DNA of 64,000 nt from Thermoplasmata archaeon (GTDB lineage Archaea; Thermoplasmatota; Thermoplasmata; Methanomassiliicoccales; Methanomethylophilaceae): contig SUTB01000006.1 in the NCBI GenBank assembly GCA_015063125.1, forward strand, positions 21,008 through 85,007. The letters run 5' to 3'. Shown in pieces: positions 34,697-42,800 of the stretch (position 1 is its first letter; each line of letters begins with the position of its first letter). The translations under genes and the position numbers were made by a program. The notes below the pieces were generated by a model. The model saw only the letters and a list, made by a program, of their open reading frames with translations. It was not told the origin of the DNA and did no database searches.

Positions 34697-35074
34697 TCAA
34701 TCGGCAAAATCGGAGAACTCGGATCCCCAGTCCACCCTCTCCCTGAGGCAGTAGGTCCTGGTGCCTATGAACTCCGCGATGCGCTCCCTTACATCCTCGG
34801 TAAGACCCTCGGTGTCCGAGGGATCGAATGAGCGGACTGCGACCAGGAGGTTGCATCCTTTGAGGTTCGAATCCGCGTATTCGGCGGCAGAGCCGTCCGA
34901 TCCCACCAGGACGAACGGTCTTCCGCTGTTCTCCTTGAAGTAGGAATCGAGGTCGGATCCGGACGATACGAAGACGTTGGTGAGTCCTTCCATGGCATTC
35001 CTCAGCATGTCCTCCTCGCGGTCTTCCATCTTGGGACCGATGTAAACGCAATCCATGGATTTGCTGTTGGGCAT
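34697..35074 (-). CDS. Unknown 125-residue protein
   Basis: The start MPNSKSMDCVYIGPKMEDRE at 35074 has a good GGAGTGA motif upstream. The sequence alternates strands and helices (LTNVFVSSGSDLDSYF, RPFVLVGSDGSAAEYA, LLVAVRSFDPSD) as in a small alpha/beta domain, with no catalytic motif I recognise. It lies in a coupled row with the aldo/keto reductase (upstream) and the acetyltransferase (downstream). Confidence 0.6.
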   Translation of the reverse strand: MPNSKSMDCVYIGPKMEDREEDMLRNAMEGLTNVFVSSGSDLDSYFKENSGRPFVLVGSDGSAAEYADSNLKGCNLLVAVRSFDPSDTEGLTEDVRERIAEFIGTRTYCLRERVDWGSEFSDFAD

Positions 35075-35078
35075 GCTA

Positions 35079-36191
35079 TCACTCCTCGAAGAGCTTGATG
35101 CATCTCTCAAGCTCGTCGGGTATCTTTATGTTCTGGGGGCAGACCTCCTCGCACTTACCGCATTTCAGGCAGTCCTGGGCAGGCTTGCTGCCCTGACCCT
35201 GGACAAGCCATTGGAGCTGTCCCTTGGAGAATTCCGTCAGACCGTATTGTATGACCTGGTTGGAGGCCTCGAACGTCCCCGAGATGCCTATGTTCGCAGG
35301 GCAGACCTTTGCGCAGTAGTTGCATGACGTGCACTGGATTATCGGATATGATTTCAGGGCGGCCGAGGCATCCTCTATGGTCTTCCTCTGTCCGTCGGTG
35401 AGTCCTTCGAATCCCTTCATGTAAGAGAGATTGTCCTTCATCTGGTCGACATCCGACATCCCAGACAGGACCGTGAGCACACCTTCCCTGTCAGCGCAGA
35501 ATCTGACCGCCCATGATGCGCAGCTCCTGTCGGGCTCTGCGGTCTTCAGGATGTCCTCGACTTTCTTCGGGGGCTTGGCCAGCAGACCTCCTTTGACAGG
35601 CTCCATGACGATGACCGGCTTGCCGTACTTCCTGGCAAGCTCAAGGTTCTTCCTTGATTGGACGGAGTCGCTCTCCCAGTCAGCATAGTTGATCTGGAGC
35701 TGCACGAACTCCATCTCCGGATGTGCCTCGAGCAGGGGCTCCAGCGCATCTACCGTGGAATGGAACGAGAATCCTATGTGCTTCACCTTCCCCTGTTTCT
35801 TCAGGTCGATGACGAAATTCCACATGTCGAAGTCGTCGAAGGGCTTGATCCTGGCGTTGCCGAGGTTATGCAAGAGATAGAAGTCGATGTAGTCGGTGCC
35901 CAGGCGTTCGAGGGATGTCTCGAACTGTGCAAGCGCTTCCTCCTTGGTCTTCACCCTCCAGGCGGCGTTCTTCGTCGCAAGGTAGTAGCTGTCGCGGGGA
36001 TACCTCTCCACCAGGGCCTTCCTCGTGGCCTCCTCGCTGCCAGGATACGCCCACGCTGTGTCGAAGTAGTTGAAACCGGCCTCCATGTAGAGGTCGACCA
36101 TCTCCTTTACCTGTTCGATATCGATCTCCTCGCCCTTGCGGGGGAGACGCATGAGTCCGAATCCAAGCTTGCCTATCTTCTCGTCGATCAT
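35079..36191 (-). CDS. Aldo/keto reductase with C-terminal 4Fe-4S domain
   Basis: The 370-residue protein has an AKR barrel (residues 1 to about 270) with the tetrad visible in FDTAWAYPG (Asp, Tyr), LATKNAA (Lys) and LLHNLG (His). A C-terminal ferredoxin domain has two clusters, CTSCNYCAKVCPANI and CLKCGKCEEVCPQNI. Such fused AKRs are common in anaerobes and probably use ferredoxin as well as NAD(P)H. Substrate unknown. First gene of a three-gene coupled unit. Confidence 0.9.
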   Translation of the reverse strand: MIDEKIGKLGFGLMRLPRKGEEIDIEQVKEMVDLYMEAGFNYFDTAWAYPGSEEATRKALVERYPRDSYYLATKNAAWRVKTKEEALAQFETSLERLGTDYIDFYLLHNLGNARIKPFDDFDMWNFVIDLKKQGKVKHIGFSFHSTVDALEPLLEAHPEMEFVQLQINYADWESDSVQSRKNLELARKYGKPVIVMEPVKGGLLAKPPKKVEDILKTAEPDRSCASWAVRFCADREGVLTVLSGMSDVDQMKDNLSYMKGFEGLTDGQRKTIEDASAALKSYPIIQCTSCNYCAKVCPANIGISGTFEASNQVIQYGLTEFSKGQLQWLVQGQGSKPAQDCLKCGKCEEVCPQNIKIPDELERCIKLFEE

Positions 36192-36244
36192 CTCGGCACC
36201 GAGTGATGTTACCGCGGTGCGGATATTAGGTTATCGCGGGGGAT

Positions 36245-37057
36245 TCACAGGTGTTGAGCGTCTTCGTCGAAGTGCTCGATCATGTACGCCACCGTCAAGG
36301 CGCACTGATGGGCGATCAACATCCTGAACTCCTCGTATTCCTCCGGACTGTCCCCGTTTGTAGTGTCGGATACAGCTCTGATAATGACGAAGGGGACGTT
36401 GCAGAGATAACATACCTGTGCTACAGCACCGCCTTCCATCTCACAGCAGAGCCCGCCCCATTCAGCGTTCAGAGCGGCCTTCTGCTCGGGTGTGCTGATG
36501 AACTGGTCGCCGGTGCAGATCCTGCCCTCCATGACTGTGGCGCCGACGTGTTGCGATATGGCCCATACGGCTTTCTCCCTCAGTGCATCGTCCGCCTTGA
36601 AGGCATACAGCCCGGTGTAGGGGATTTCCCCTTTCACGAATCCGATGGGTTCGACGTCGAAATCATGCTGCACGGCATCGACTGAGACGACAAAATCGCC
36701 GATGTTCAGCCTGCTGTCCAAGGATCCAGACACGCCTGTGTTGATGACGTGTTTGACGTTGAATTTTGAGATTAGCGTCTGGGCACAGATCCCCGCATTG
36801 ACCTTCCCCATACCGCATTGCACGACGACGATGTCCTGACCGTAGAGCCTGCCCACGCAGAAGTCCATGCTGGCGATCTCTTCGGTGTAATCGATGTCCA
36901 TGGCATCCTTAAGAGCGGCCACTTCTTCTTCCATGGCTCCGATGATCCCGATCCTATCGGGTTCGTCCGTGCCGTTATTGTTATCATAGATGAAGGCACA
37001 GGCCAGCACAGCGATGACTGCCACGGCGATTATTGCGAGGAGTTCCTTGGTTTGCAT
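36245..37057 (-). CDS. Membrane-anchored MTA/SAH nucleosidase
   Basis: The 270-residue protein is a nucleoside phosphorylase-fold enzyme with the MTAN residues: IGIIGAMEEEVAALK (Glu), NTGVSGSLDS, CCEMEGGAVAQVC (Met-Glu pair) and RAVSDTTNG (catalytic Asp). It hydrolyses methylthioadenosine and S-adenosylhomocysteine. Unusually it begins with an uncleaved-looking signal segment, LLAIIAVAVIAVLACAFIYD, which would place the enzyme outside the membrane; LACA could also be a lipobox-like site. It is followed by the cstA gene upstream on the same strand. Confidence 0.88.
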   Translation of the reverse strand: MQTKELLAIIAVAVIAVLACAFIYDNNNGTDEPDRIGIIGAMEEEVAALKDAMDIDYTEEIASMDFCVGRLYGQDIVVVQCGMGKVNAGICAQTLISKFNVKHVINTGVSGSLDSRLNIGDFVVSVDAVQHDFDVEPIGFVKGEIPYTGLYAFKADDALREKAVWAISQHVGATVMEGRICTGDQFISTPEQKAALNAEWGGLCCEMEGGAVAQVCYLCNVPFVIIRAVSDTTNGDSPEEYEEFRMLIAHQCALTVAYMIEHFDEDAQHL

Positions 37058-37110
37058 GGTCCTTTCACCTGTTTAGCATGTTAAATCATGTCTTTAGTTT
37101 TATCTTCGGA

Positions 37111-38526
37111 TCATTCCTGATTTTCCGTCTTCTTCGTAGCGTATTCCCTGACGTACAGCACAGTCGCGGCGACGGTGACGAAGGCCGCGATCATCAGCGA
37201 TACGGTGTAATCCAGGCTAAATCCCTGTCCCGAGTGCATGATGAACGATGTAACCGTCATCGTCATGAAGATGGCCGGCAACGCGGTCATCAGTGAATAT
37301 ATTCTGTTGGCGTTGGTCCTCAGCAGGAACACGGTGGCGGTCCACAGGACTATGCAGGCTAGGGTCTGATTCAACCATGAGAAGTACTGCCAAAGTATGC
37401 TGAAGTCCAGAAGGCATAGGCCCACGATGAAGAACGAGAGGATAATCGTCAGGCTGAGGGTGGCCTTCACATTGTCGGAATGGATCTGCCTGTCGTCCTG
37501 AATCATCAGTCTTGCGGATCTCATCGCGGTGTCGCCCGATGTTATGGGGCATATGATCACTCCGATGATCGCCAGTATGCCCCCGATCGGTCCAGCTACG
37601 CTCATGGAGATCTCGTAGACCACTCCTGCGGATCCTCCAGCTGCGAGAGCATCGGTCAGTCCGCCGGTATCGCCGTAGAACGTGAGTCCGGCGGTGGCCC
37701 ATATCAACGCTACAACCGACTCGACGCACATCGCTCCGTAGAAGATCATGCGTCCGTCCTTCTCCCTCGTGGTGCACCTGGCGATCATGGGCGATTGGGT
37801 GGCATGGAATCCGGATATCGCTCCGCAGGCCACGGTGATGAACATGTCCGGGTAGTACTCGGCACCGGTGGGATGGAGGTTCTCCAGGGTGATCCCGGGG
37901 AAGGTGTATCCCTGCACCGCCAGACCGATGATGATGGCTGCGGCCATGACGAGCAGGAGCGTTCCGAACAGGGGGTAGATCTTCCCGATGAGCTTGTCTA
38001 TGGGGAGGACAGTGGAGGCCATGAAGTAGATCAGGATGACGGCCATCCATATGAACATGGGGATCCCGGTGATGTGGACCAGCAGGTCGCTTGCGCTCCT
38101 TGCGAACGTTGCGGAGACCATCACCATGAGGAACACGATGAGGATGAGTATCGGGTATCTGGTCCTCTCTCCCAGGTACCTCTTGATGAGCCCGGTGACG
38201 GATGCGCCCCCGTTGCGCATCGACATCATGCCGGTCATGTAGTCGTGAACCGCGCCTCCGAAGATCGTTCCGAAGATGATCCAAAGGAAGACGATGGGTC
38301 CCCATTTGGCTCCCATCAGGGCACCGAATATGGGTCCAGTACCGGCGATGTTCAGGAATTGTATGAGGAGGTTCTTGTGCCTCTTCATCGGGACATAGTC
38401 GATCCCGTCCCTCATGGATATCGCCGGAGGCGGTTCCTTGTAAGGGAGGATCGCTCTCTCGGCCAGCCTGCTGTAGAAGAGGTAACCCGAAAGAAGGGCG
38501 ACTATTCCGAGGATCAGAACCAACAT
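37111..38526 (-). CDS. cstA: Carbon starvation protein A family transporter
   Basis: The 471-residue polytopic protein (about 13 hydrophobic segments) has the CstA signatures FLNIAGTGPIFGALMGAKWG, GGAVHDYMTGMMSMRNGG and SPMIARCTTREKDGR. CstA and its relatives import peptides or pyruvate. Archaeal and clostridial forms are short like this one, lacking the enterobacterial C-terminal extension. Its stop is 54 bases from the MTAN start, so both may form an operon. Confidence 0.92.
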   Translation of the reverse strand: MLVLILGIVALLSGYLFYSRLAERAILPYKEPPPAISMRDGIDYVPMKRHKNLLIQFLNIAGTGPIFGALMGAKWGPIVFLWIIFGTIFGGAVHDYMTGMMSMRNGGASVTGLIKRYLGERTRYPILILIVFLMVMVSATFARSASDLLVHITGIPMFIWMAVILIYFMASTVLPIDKLIGKIYPLFGTLLLVMAAAIIIGLAVQGYTFPGITLENLHPTGAEYYPDMFITVACGAISGFHATQSPMIARCTTREKDGRMIFYGAMCVESVVALIWATAGLTFYGDTGGLTDALAAGGSAGVVYEISMSVAGPIGGILAIIGVIICPITSGDTAMRSARLMIQDDRQIHSDNVKATLSLTIILSFFIVGLCLLDFSILWQYFSWLNQTLACIVLWTATVFLLRTNANRIYSLMTALPAIFMTMTVTSFIMHSGQGFSLDYTVSLMIAAFVTVAATVLYVREYATKKTENQE

Positions 38527-38658
38527 CGGAGAGTGTCATCTCTGAGTCGCTTAAAATCATGTTGATACTGGAATGACATAATAGGACAATCTAGCAGAAC
38601 GGACAGCTAACCAGCTGTTCAGGTATTTGATTTAAAGTAGGAACAAGTATCCTCCAAT

Positions 38659-39591
38659 ATGAAATCATCATTCATAGCGATAATAGTCGTCGTGATGTTG
38701 ATTCTCGTAGGGATGGGAGCCTACTTCGCATACTCCTCAGGGAATCCTGACGACGTGAGCACAGATTTGAAAGTTGGAGACAGCACTACAGTGGAAACCT
38801 ATTACTCCGGTGAGGTCACGAAGCCCCACGAAGCAGAGGTCACAGACATACTGGAATCATACCTGTACTCGAACCCGATCTCCGAAGGCGAGATCACTGG
38901 AACCGATACCGTAGAATACAAGGGAACGAAGGTCGCATGTGACCTGTACGAGGCCGAACTGGAAGGATCGCAGTACAAGGCTTGGGTGGAGCCCGAGTCC
39001 GGCATCGTGTACATGTGGGAGATGACGAACGGGAACACTCTCGTTGTGCAGCAGCTCCTCGACACGAGCTTCGACCTCACGAAGACGATGGAAGAGCAGA
39101 CGGTGACCAACGGTTCGTTCGTCGAATATCACATGGAAGACTCCACGGGTGCTACGGACCGCACTTACACCGTATCCGAGATATCCGAGGATTCATGCAA
39201 GATCACCTCCACATACTCCGTGGATGTGGACGAAGAGAACGAATACACGATCGCAGCCATCGACGGCGACACCCTCACCATGACCGACGGCAGCACCATG
39301 AAGAAGAACGATTTCATAGCATTGGTGTCACATTTCGCCTATGAGAAATACCTCAAGGACTCCGGTCTCAAACCGGTCTACGGAGAGAAGCAGACCGAGG
39401 AGATCGAGACCGCCTTCGGTCTTAAGGAGGTCACCGTGCAAGATGTCGTATGCACAAACGAGTCGGGTGAAGAGTACACCATCATGATGTACTACGACGA
39501 TAAGGGAATCATCTATAAGCTGGAAGAGAGAAGCGAAGGGTTCCCCGTAATCACATCCGATCTCAAGGCATCGACCCTTATCGAGGCCTGA
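38659..39591 (+). CDS. Exported, N-terminally anchored protein of unknown function
   Basis: The 310 residues start with a membrane anchor (MKSSFIAIIVVVMLILVGMG) followed by an acidic, Thr/Ser-rich extracellular part with repeated beta-hairpin-like blocks (TDTVEYKGTKVACDLYEAEL; EDSCKITSTYSVDVDEENEY). There are only two to three cysteines and no enzyme motif. Low isoelectric point and strand content suggest a surface lipoprotein-like domain. It ends in a strong terminator. Confidence 0.65.
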   Translation: MKSSFIAIIVVVMLILVGMGAYFAYSSGNPDDVSTDLKVGDSTTVETYYSGEVTKPHEAEVTDILESYLYSNPISEGEITGTDTVEYKGTKVACDLYEAELEGSQYKAWVEPESGIVYMWEMTNGNTLVVQQLLDTSFDLTKTMEEQTVTNGSFVEYHMEDSTGATDRTYTVSEISEDSCKITSTYSVDVDEENEYTIAAIDGDTLTMTDGSTMKKNDFIALVSHFAYEKYLKDSGLKPVYGEKQTEEIETAFGLKEVTVQDVVCTNESGEEYTIMMYYDDKGIIYKLEERSEGFPVITSDLKASTLIEA

Positions 39592-39604
39592 AAACCTTTA
39601 TCAG

Positions 39605-39628
39605 CGGCCCCTTTGGGGCCGTTCATTT
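39605..39628 (+). terminator. Terminator hairpin
   Basis: CGGCCCC-TTT-GGGGCCG followed by TTCATTTT, 14 bases after the preceding stop. Confidence 0.75.
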
Positions 39629-39655
39629 TGATTCTAGGTCTATTCTGAATAATCG

Positions 39656-40468
39656 GTGGACAAGGGAAGGAACAGTCTCCAGAACATCGGGAGGATCATA
39701 CATCTCTTGAAGGAGAAGGGCATCATTCAATCTGATAATCCCGCACGTATGGTGCCGAATGACATCAGGTGTTTCGTGGAAGAACGCAGATCCGGAGGTA
39801 TTTCGGAATCCACTGTCTCCAGAGATCTGTCCTATCTCGATGGTTACCTCTGTTTCCATGACAACTGTTCCGTGAGGGAATATCTGGAAGGCCTCAGGAT
39901 CAGGAATTTGGAAGAGAAAAAGGAGAATTCTAAGAAGGCCCTGAGGATGTTATTCCTGCACAATTCCAAGGACGTTAAAGGCAGCCATCTTGTGAAGGCA
40001 TACGCTTTCGTCATGCTGGCGATAGTGTTCGATATACCTCCGGACATGCTCCGCAAGGCGATGCTGCGCAACGCATTCGAGAACGGCTGTGTGAACAACT
40101 ATCGCATCAGATTCATCGATAGGAGCGGTATGGAAAGGGGTGAGCTTCTCGACCTTAACAGACTTCCGGTGATCGGCAGATATATCGATCAGACTTATCT
40201 GCTCGGGTTTGTCAATTCCACACCGAGACCAATATTTCCATCATCCAATCCTCTCTTCGATTACATCAGTCTGGATGAATCCAGGGAGCTCAAGCATCAG
40301 GTGGAGGAGGATATTGGCCTCAGTTTCGATTATGCTCAATGTACTGAGATCTATCTCGATATGCTGGAAGACGATTCTCCCGTTCAACGCAACAAACCTG
40401 TTCTAAACGGAATCTGGATGCCCCCTTTCAGAAGAAGATCTCTTTTTGACCGTCTTTTGCACCGTTGA
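39656..40468 (+). CDS. Degenerate tyrosine-recombinase-like protein (copy A)
   Basis: The 270 residues align throughout with the protein at 47339-48217 and, in the N-terminal core-binding domain, with the integrase at 53124: LQNIGRIIHLLKEKGIIQSD, VPNDIRCFVEERRSGGISES, STVSRDLSYLDGYLCFHDN. The catalytic GLRPKEL box is replaced by FDIPPDMLRKA, and the HxxR and Tyr boxes are absent. About 25 N-terminal residues found in the relatives are missing; it starts from a GTG immediately after a terminator, so it is a truncated relic or a re-purposed DNA-binding protein. It is followed by structured element A. Confidence 0.6.
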   Translation: MDKGRNSLQNIGRIIHLLKEKGIIQSDNPARMVPNDIRCFVEERRSGGISESTVSRDLSYLDGYLCFHDNCSVREYLEGLRIRNLEEKKENSKKALRMLFLHNSKDVKGSHLVKAYAFVMLAIVFDIPPDMLRKAMLRNAFENGCVNNYRIRFIDRSGMERGELLDLNRLPVIGRYIDQTYLLGFVNSTPRPIFPSSNPLFDYISLDESRELKHQVEEDIGLSFDYAQCTEIYLDMLEDDSPVQRNKPVLNGIWMPPFRRRSLFDRLLHR

Positions 40469-40501
40469 ACGTACATCAACCCTGGGATCATCCCTATGAC
40501 C

Positions 40502-40705
40502 GCCTGCCGGCGGTCCGTTGCCGTGGGGCCGTAGGCCCCGGCAAGGACCCGCCAGGCAGGCATCTATGTTTTCATCTACACACATTACAACAACGGTCGG
40601 GCGGCCGAGTCTCTGCCGAGCCCATAGCCCGACCGAGGACGAATCACGCGACGCGAAGCGGAGCGGGATTCGGACCGACTTGATAGAGATAACCTGAGTT
40701 AAAAC
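40502..40705 (+). ncRNA. Structured element A (three hairpins plus conserved tail)
   Basis: Three stems follow the recombinase-like gene. Stem 1 is a long hairpin with paired ends GCCTGCC/GGCAGGC (40502-40561) and an inner GGGGCC-GTA-GGCCCC. Stem 2 is GGTCGGGC/GCCCGACC (40595-40634). Stem 3 is CGAATC/GATTCG (40640-40672). A 28-base tail at 40678-40705 begins ACTTGATAGAG. Element B at 48254-48463 has the same order, identical stem 2, stem 3 and near-identical tail (27 of 28), but a differently sequenced stem 1. The conserved folding suggests an RNA or a folded single-strand DNA site; which of the two is not known. Confidence 0.6.
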
Positions 40706-40790
40706 CTGACTATGGCTTCTGACAACGAAATAAAAAGAAAGTCGTCTATCTCTGATCCCAATTATCACTAATCAGTTGCGAGAGAATTGT

Positions 40791-41393
40791 TCAATTCGCC
40801 ATCCTTTTGAATCCGATATCCACACCATATTTTTCTTTCAATACCCATCTGAGGCCTGTGTTTATCATGCCGTTAGACATATTGTTTGCATCCTCCAGAG
40901 TTATGATGTTGCTGGCTAGACAGTTCAAGAACATATGTACAAGGCCTGATATAATAACGGACAGGGTCTCTGTGGTCTGCGTACTGGGCTCTTCCATATC
41001 TATCTGAAGGTCATTGAACAGCATATTTTCGATATAGGAACGATATCTCAAAGAGAACTCTGGATCCTTATATTCCATGACCAATGGAATCAGATATCTT
41101 TCATTCTCAATGAACAGCTCCTGGAAGCGCGGTATGAACGATTGGAAATCACGATTCTCATTGTTACTGGTCTCGAATAGGTCGCGGATTAGATCCATCT
41201 GTTTTTGTTTTATGGAGTCCAGAACCTCATCGATGTAATTGTAGTAATAGTAGAATGTGGAGCGTGTGATGCCTGCATTTCTGCAGACGTCTTCTACGGT
41301 CACTCTCTTTTTCTCCTCCGAGGTGTAGAGCTCCCAGAACGATTCCTGAATGCTCACCATTGTTCTGTTCCTTGCCGCTTCGTAGATTCCCAT
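40791..41393 (-). CDS. TetR-family transcriptional regulator
   Basis: The 200-residue protein has a TetR helix-turn-helix, RVTVEDVCRNAGITRSTFYY (about 30-50), with the YYYYNYIDEVLDSI helix, then a helical ligand-binding domain. It is divergent from the repeat-peptide/radical SAM genes with about 110 AT-rich bases between, so it probably controls them. No TetR palindrome is obvious in that gap. Confidence 0.85.
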   Translation of the reverse strand: MGIYEAARNRTMVSIQESFWELYTSEEKKRVTVEDVCRNAGITRSTFYYYYNYIDEVLDSIKQKQMDLIRDLFETSNNENRDFQSFIPRFQELFIENERYLIPLVMEYKDPEFSLRYRSYIENMLFNDLQIDMEEPSTQTTETLSVIISGLVHMFLNCLASNIITLEDANNMSNGMINTGLRWVLKEKYGVDIGFKRMAN

Positions 41394-41502
41394 TTGTTAT
41401 TCTCCAATTTCTTACATAATGATTGATTTCGTAGTATTTTATTTAAACCGAATGATATTATATTAAATATTAAACAAAAAATTGAACTCCGAGGTCATAA
41501 AA

Positions 41503-41718
41503 ATGGCACTTAAGAATCTATTTGGAACGGATTCCCCTTCATCGGCTTGCGGCAGTGCATGCGGTTCAGGGGACAAGAAGAGATCCTCTGCGTGCGGAAG
41601 TGCTTGTGGCTCGGGCGACAAGAAGAGATCCTCTGCGTGCGGAAGTGCTTGTGGCTCGGGCGACAAGAAGAGATCTTCCGCCTGTGGCAGCGCATGCGGT
41701 TCAGGGGACAAGAAATGA
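41503..41718 (+). CDS. Cys-repeat peptide, probable RiPP precursor (71 aa)
   Basis: After a short leader (MALKNLFGTDSPS) the peptide consists of four copies of a 15-residue unit, RSSACGSACGSGDKK (the first lacks its Arg). Each copy has a Cys-x3-Cys pair, giving eight cysteines and nothing else reactive but Ser and Lys. An AGGT motif sits before the ATG at 41503. The radical SAM/SPASM gene starts 41 bases downstream and there is no terminator between. The combination of short leader, repeated Cys core and adjacent SPASM maturase is the standard layout of a ribosomally made, post-translationally modified peptide. The product is unknown. Confidence 0.75.
   Translation: MALKNLFGTDSPSSACGSACGSGDKKRSSACGSACGSGDKKRSSACGSACGSGDKKRSSACGSACGSGDKK
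41523..41715 (+). repeat. Four 45-base coding repeats in the precursor gene
   Basis: The 45-base units encode the 15-residue repeat. Units 2 and 3 are identical over 45 bases. Units 1 and 4 share their own codon choices (GGCAG(T/C)GCATGCGGTTCA) and differ from 2 and 3 only at synonymous positions. The pattern shows selection for the peptide sequence. Confidence 0.85.
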
Positions 41719-41759
41719 ATTAAACGGCCCTCTGAATATGGGGGCCACTTTCCGATATC

Positions 41760-42800
41760 ATGGATTATTTCGCTTTCCAATTGCACATCACCGAAGCCTG
41801 TGATCAGCGTTGCAAACATTGCTATATCTACGCTCTAGGCAGCCATGCTGAATTCAGGGAGATGTCTCTGAAGGATATGAGGACGGTGCTGGATAATATC
41901 AAAGAGTTCTGCAGGAAGGCCAACCGCCTTCCCTACCTGTATATAACCGGCGGAGATCCGATACTCCACCCCGATTTCTGGTCATTGGCGGAAATTCTGA
42001 GGTCCGAAGAGATTCGCTTTGCGATATTGGGCAACCCGTTCCATCTGACCGAGGATGTATGCAGGAGACTGAAAGATTGCAGTTGTTGCAAGTATCAGCT
42101 CTCCCTCGATGGTTTGAAAGAGACACATGATGAAATCAGACAGCCCGGCTCATATGATTCCACGATGGATGCAATACCGCTTCTGAAGAGAGCGGGGATA
42201 GATGTCGCCATCATGACCACGGTCTCCAAATGGAATGTGAAAGAGATCCCTGAACTCATCGATGAGGTTGTAAAGAACAAGGCCGACATCTTTGCCTTTG
42301 CCCGCTACTGTCCTTCGTTGATGGATAGGGATACAACTTGCGATCCCTTGGAATACCGGGATATGATGGATAAGTGCTGGAAGAAGTTCGAGCAGTACAA
42401 GGATTCGGATACATATTTCAATCTGAAGGATCATCTCTGGACCTTGTACAGGTATGAAATCGGGGATTTCGATCCCAAAGAGTTCCCTGATGACGAATAT
42501 GTCTATGATGGATGCAACTGCGGCAATTCCCACCTCACCATCCTGTCCGATGGTGCCGTATATGCATGCAGGAGGATGGAGAGCAAGGTTGGTAACGCAT
42601 TGACAGATGACCTATATGATCTGTTCACTGGACCCAAAATGGATGTATACAGAGTGTATGAGAATTTTGAGAAATGCTCCAAGTGCGAGTTACTCCGTTT
42701 CTGCAGAGGCTGTCCGGCCGTTGCCAAGGGATATCATGGGAACATGTATGCGGCCGATCCCCAATGCTGGAAGGTGATTCGGATCGATGAGGGCAGTTAA
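41760..42800 (+). CDS. Radical SAM/SPASM peptide maturase
   Basis: The 346-residue enzyme has the radical SAM cluster motif Cys14-x3-Cys18-x2-Cys21 (ITEACDQRCKHCYIYA), the GGDP SAM motif (LYITGGDPILHPDFW) and a C-terminal SPASM domain with multiple Cys (YDGCNCGNSHLTIL, GAVYACRRMES, CSKCELLRFCRGCP, DPQCWK). SPASM enzymes usually make thioether, C-C or epimerised centres in peptides. Its gene follows the Cys-repeat peptide and overlaps the MDR gene by 14 bases. The likely substrate is that peptide; the chemistry cannot be assigned from sequence. Confidence 0.88.
   Translation: MDYFAFQLHITEACDQRCKHCYIYALGSHAEFREMSLKDMRTVLDNIKEFCRKANRLPYLYITGGDPILHPDFWSLAEILRSEEIRFAILGNPFHLTEDVCRRLKDCSCCKYQLSLDGLKETHDEIRQPGSYDSTMDAIPLLKRAGIDVAIMTTVSKWNVKEIPELIDEVVKNKADIFAFARYCPSLMDRDTTCDPLEYRDMMDKCWKKFEQYKDSDTYFNLKDHLWTLYRYEIGDFDPKEFPDDEYVYDGCNCGNSHLTILSDGAVYACRRMESKVGNALTDDLYDLFTGPKMDVYRVYENFEKCSKCELLRFCRGCPAVAKGYHGNMYAADPQCWKVIRIDEGS

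Noticed and set aside
40660..40680. tRNA-like T arm in the structured elements (GGATTCGGACC)
   Set aside because: The rest of a cloverleaf cannot be drawn on either strand and the loop bases do not fit a T loop.
41523..41715. CRISPR-like array
   Set aside because: The 45-base repeats are contiguous and coding with no spacers; no other regularly spaced repeats occur in the window.
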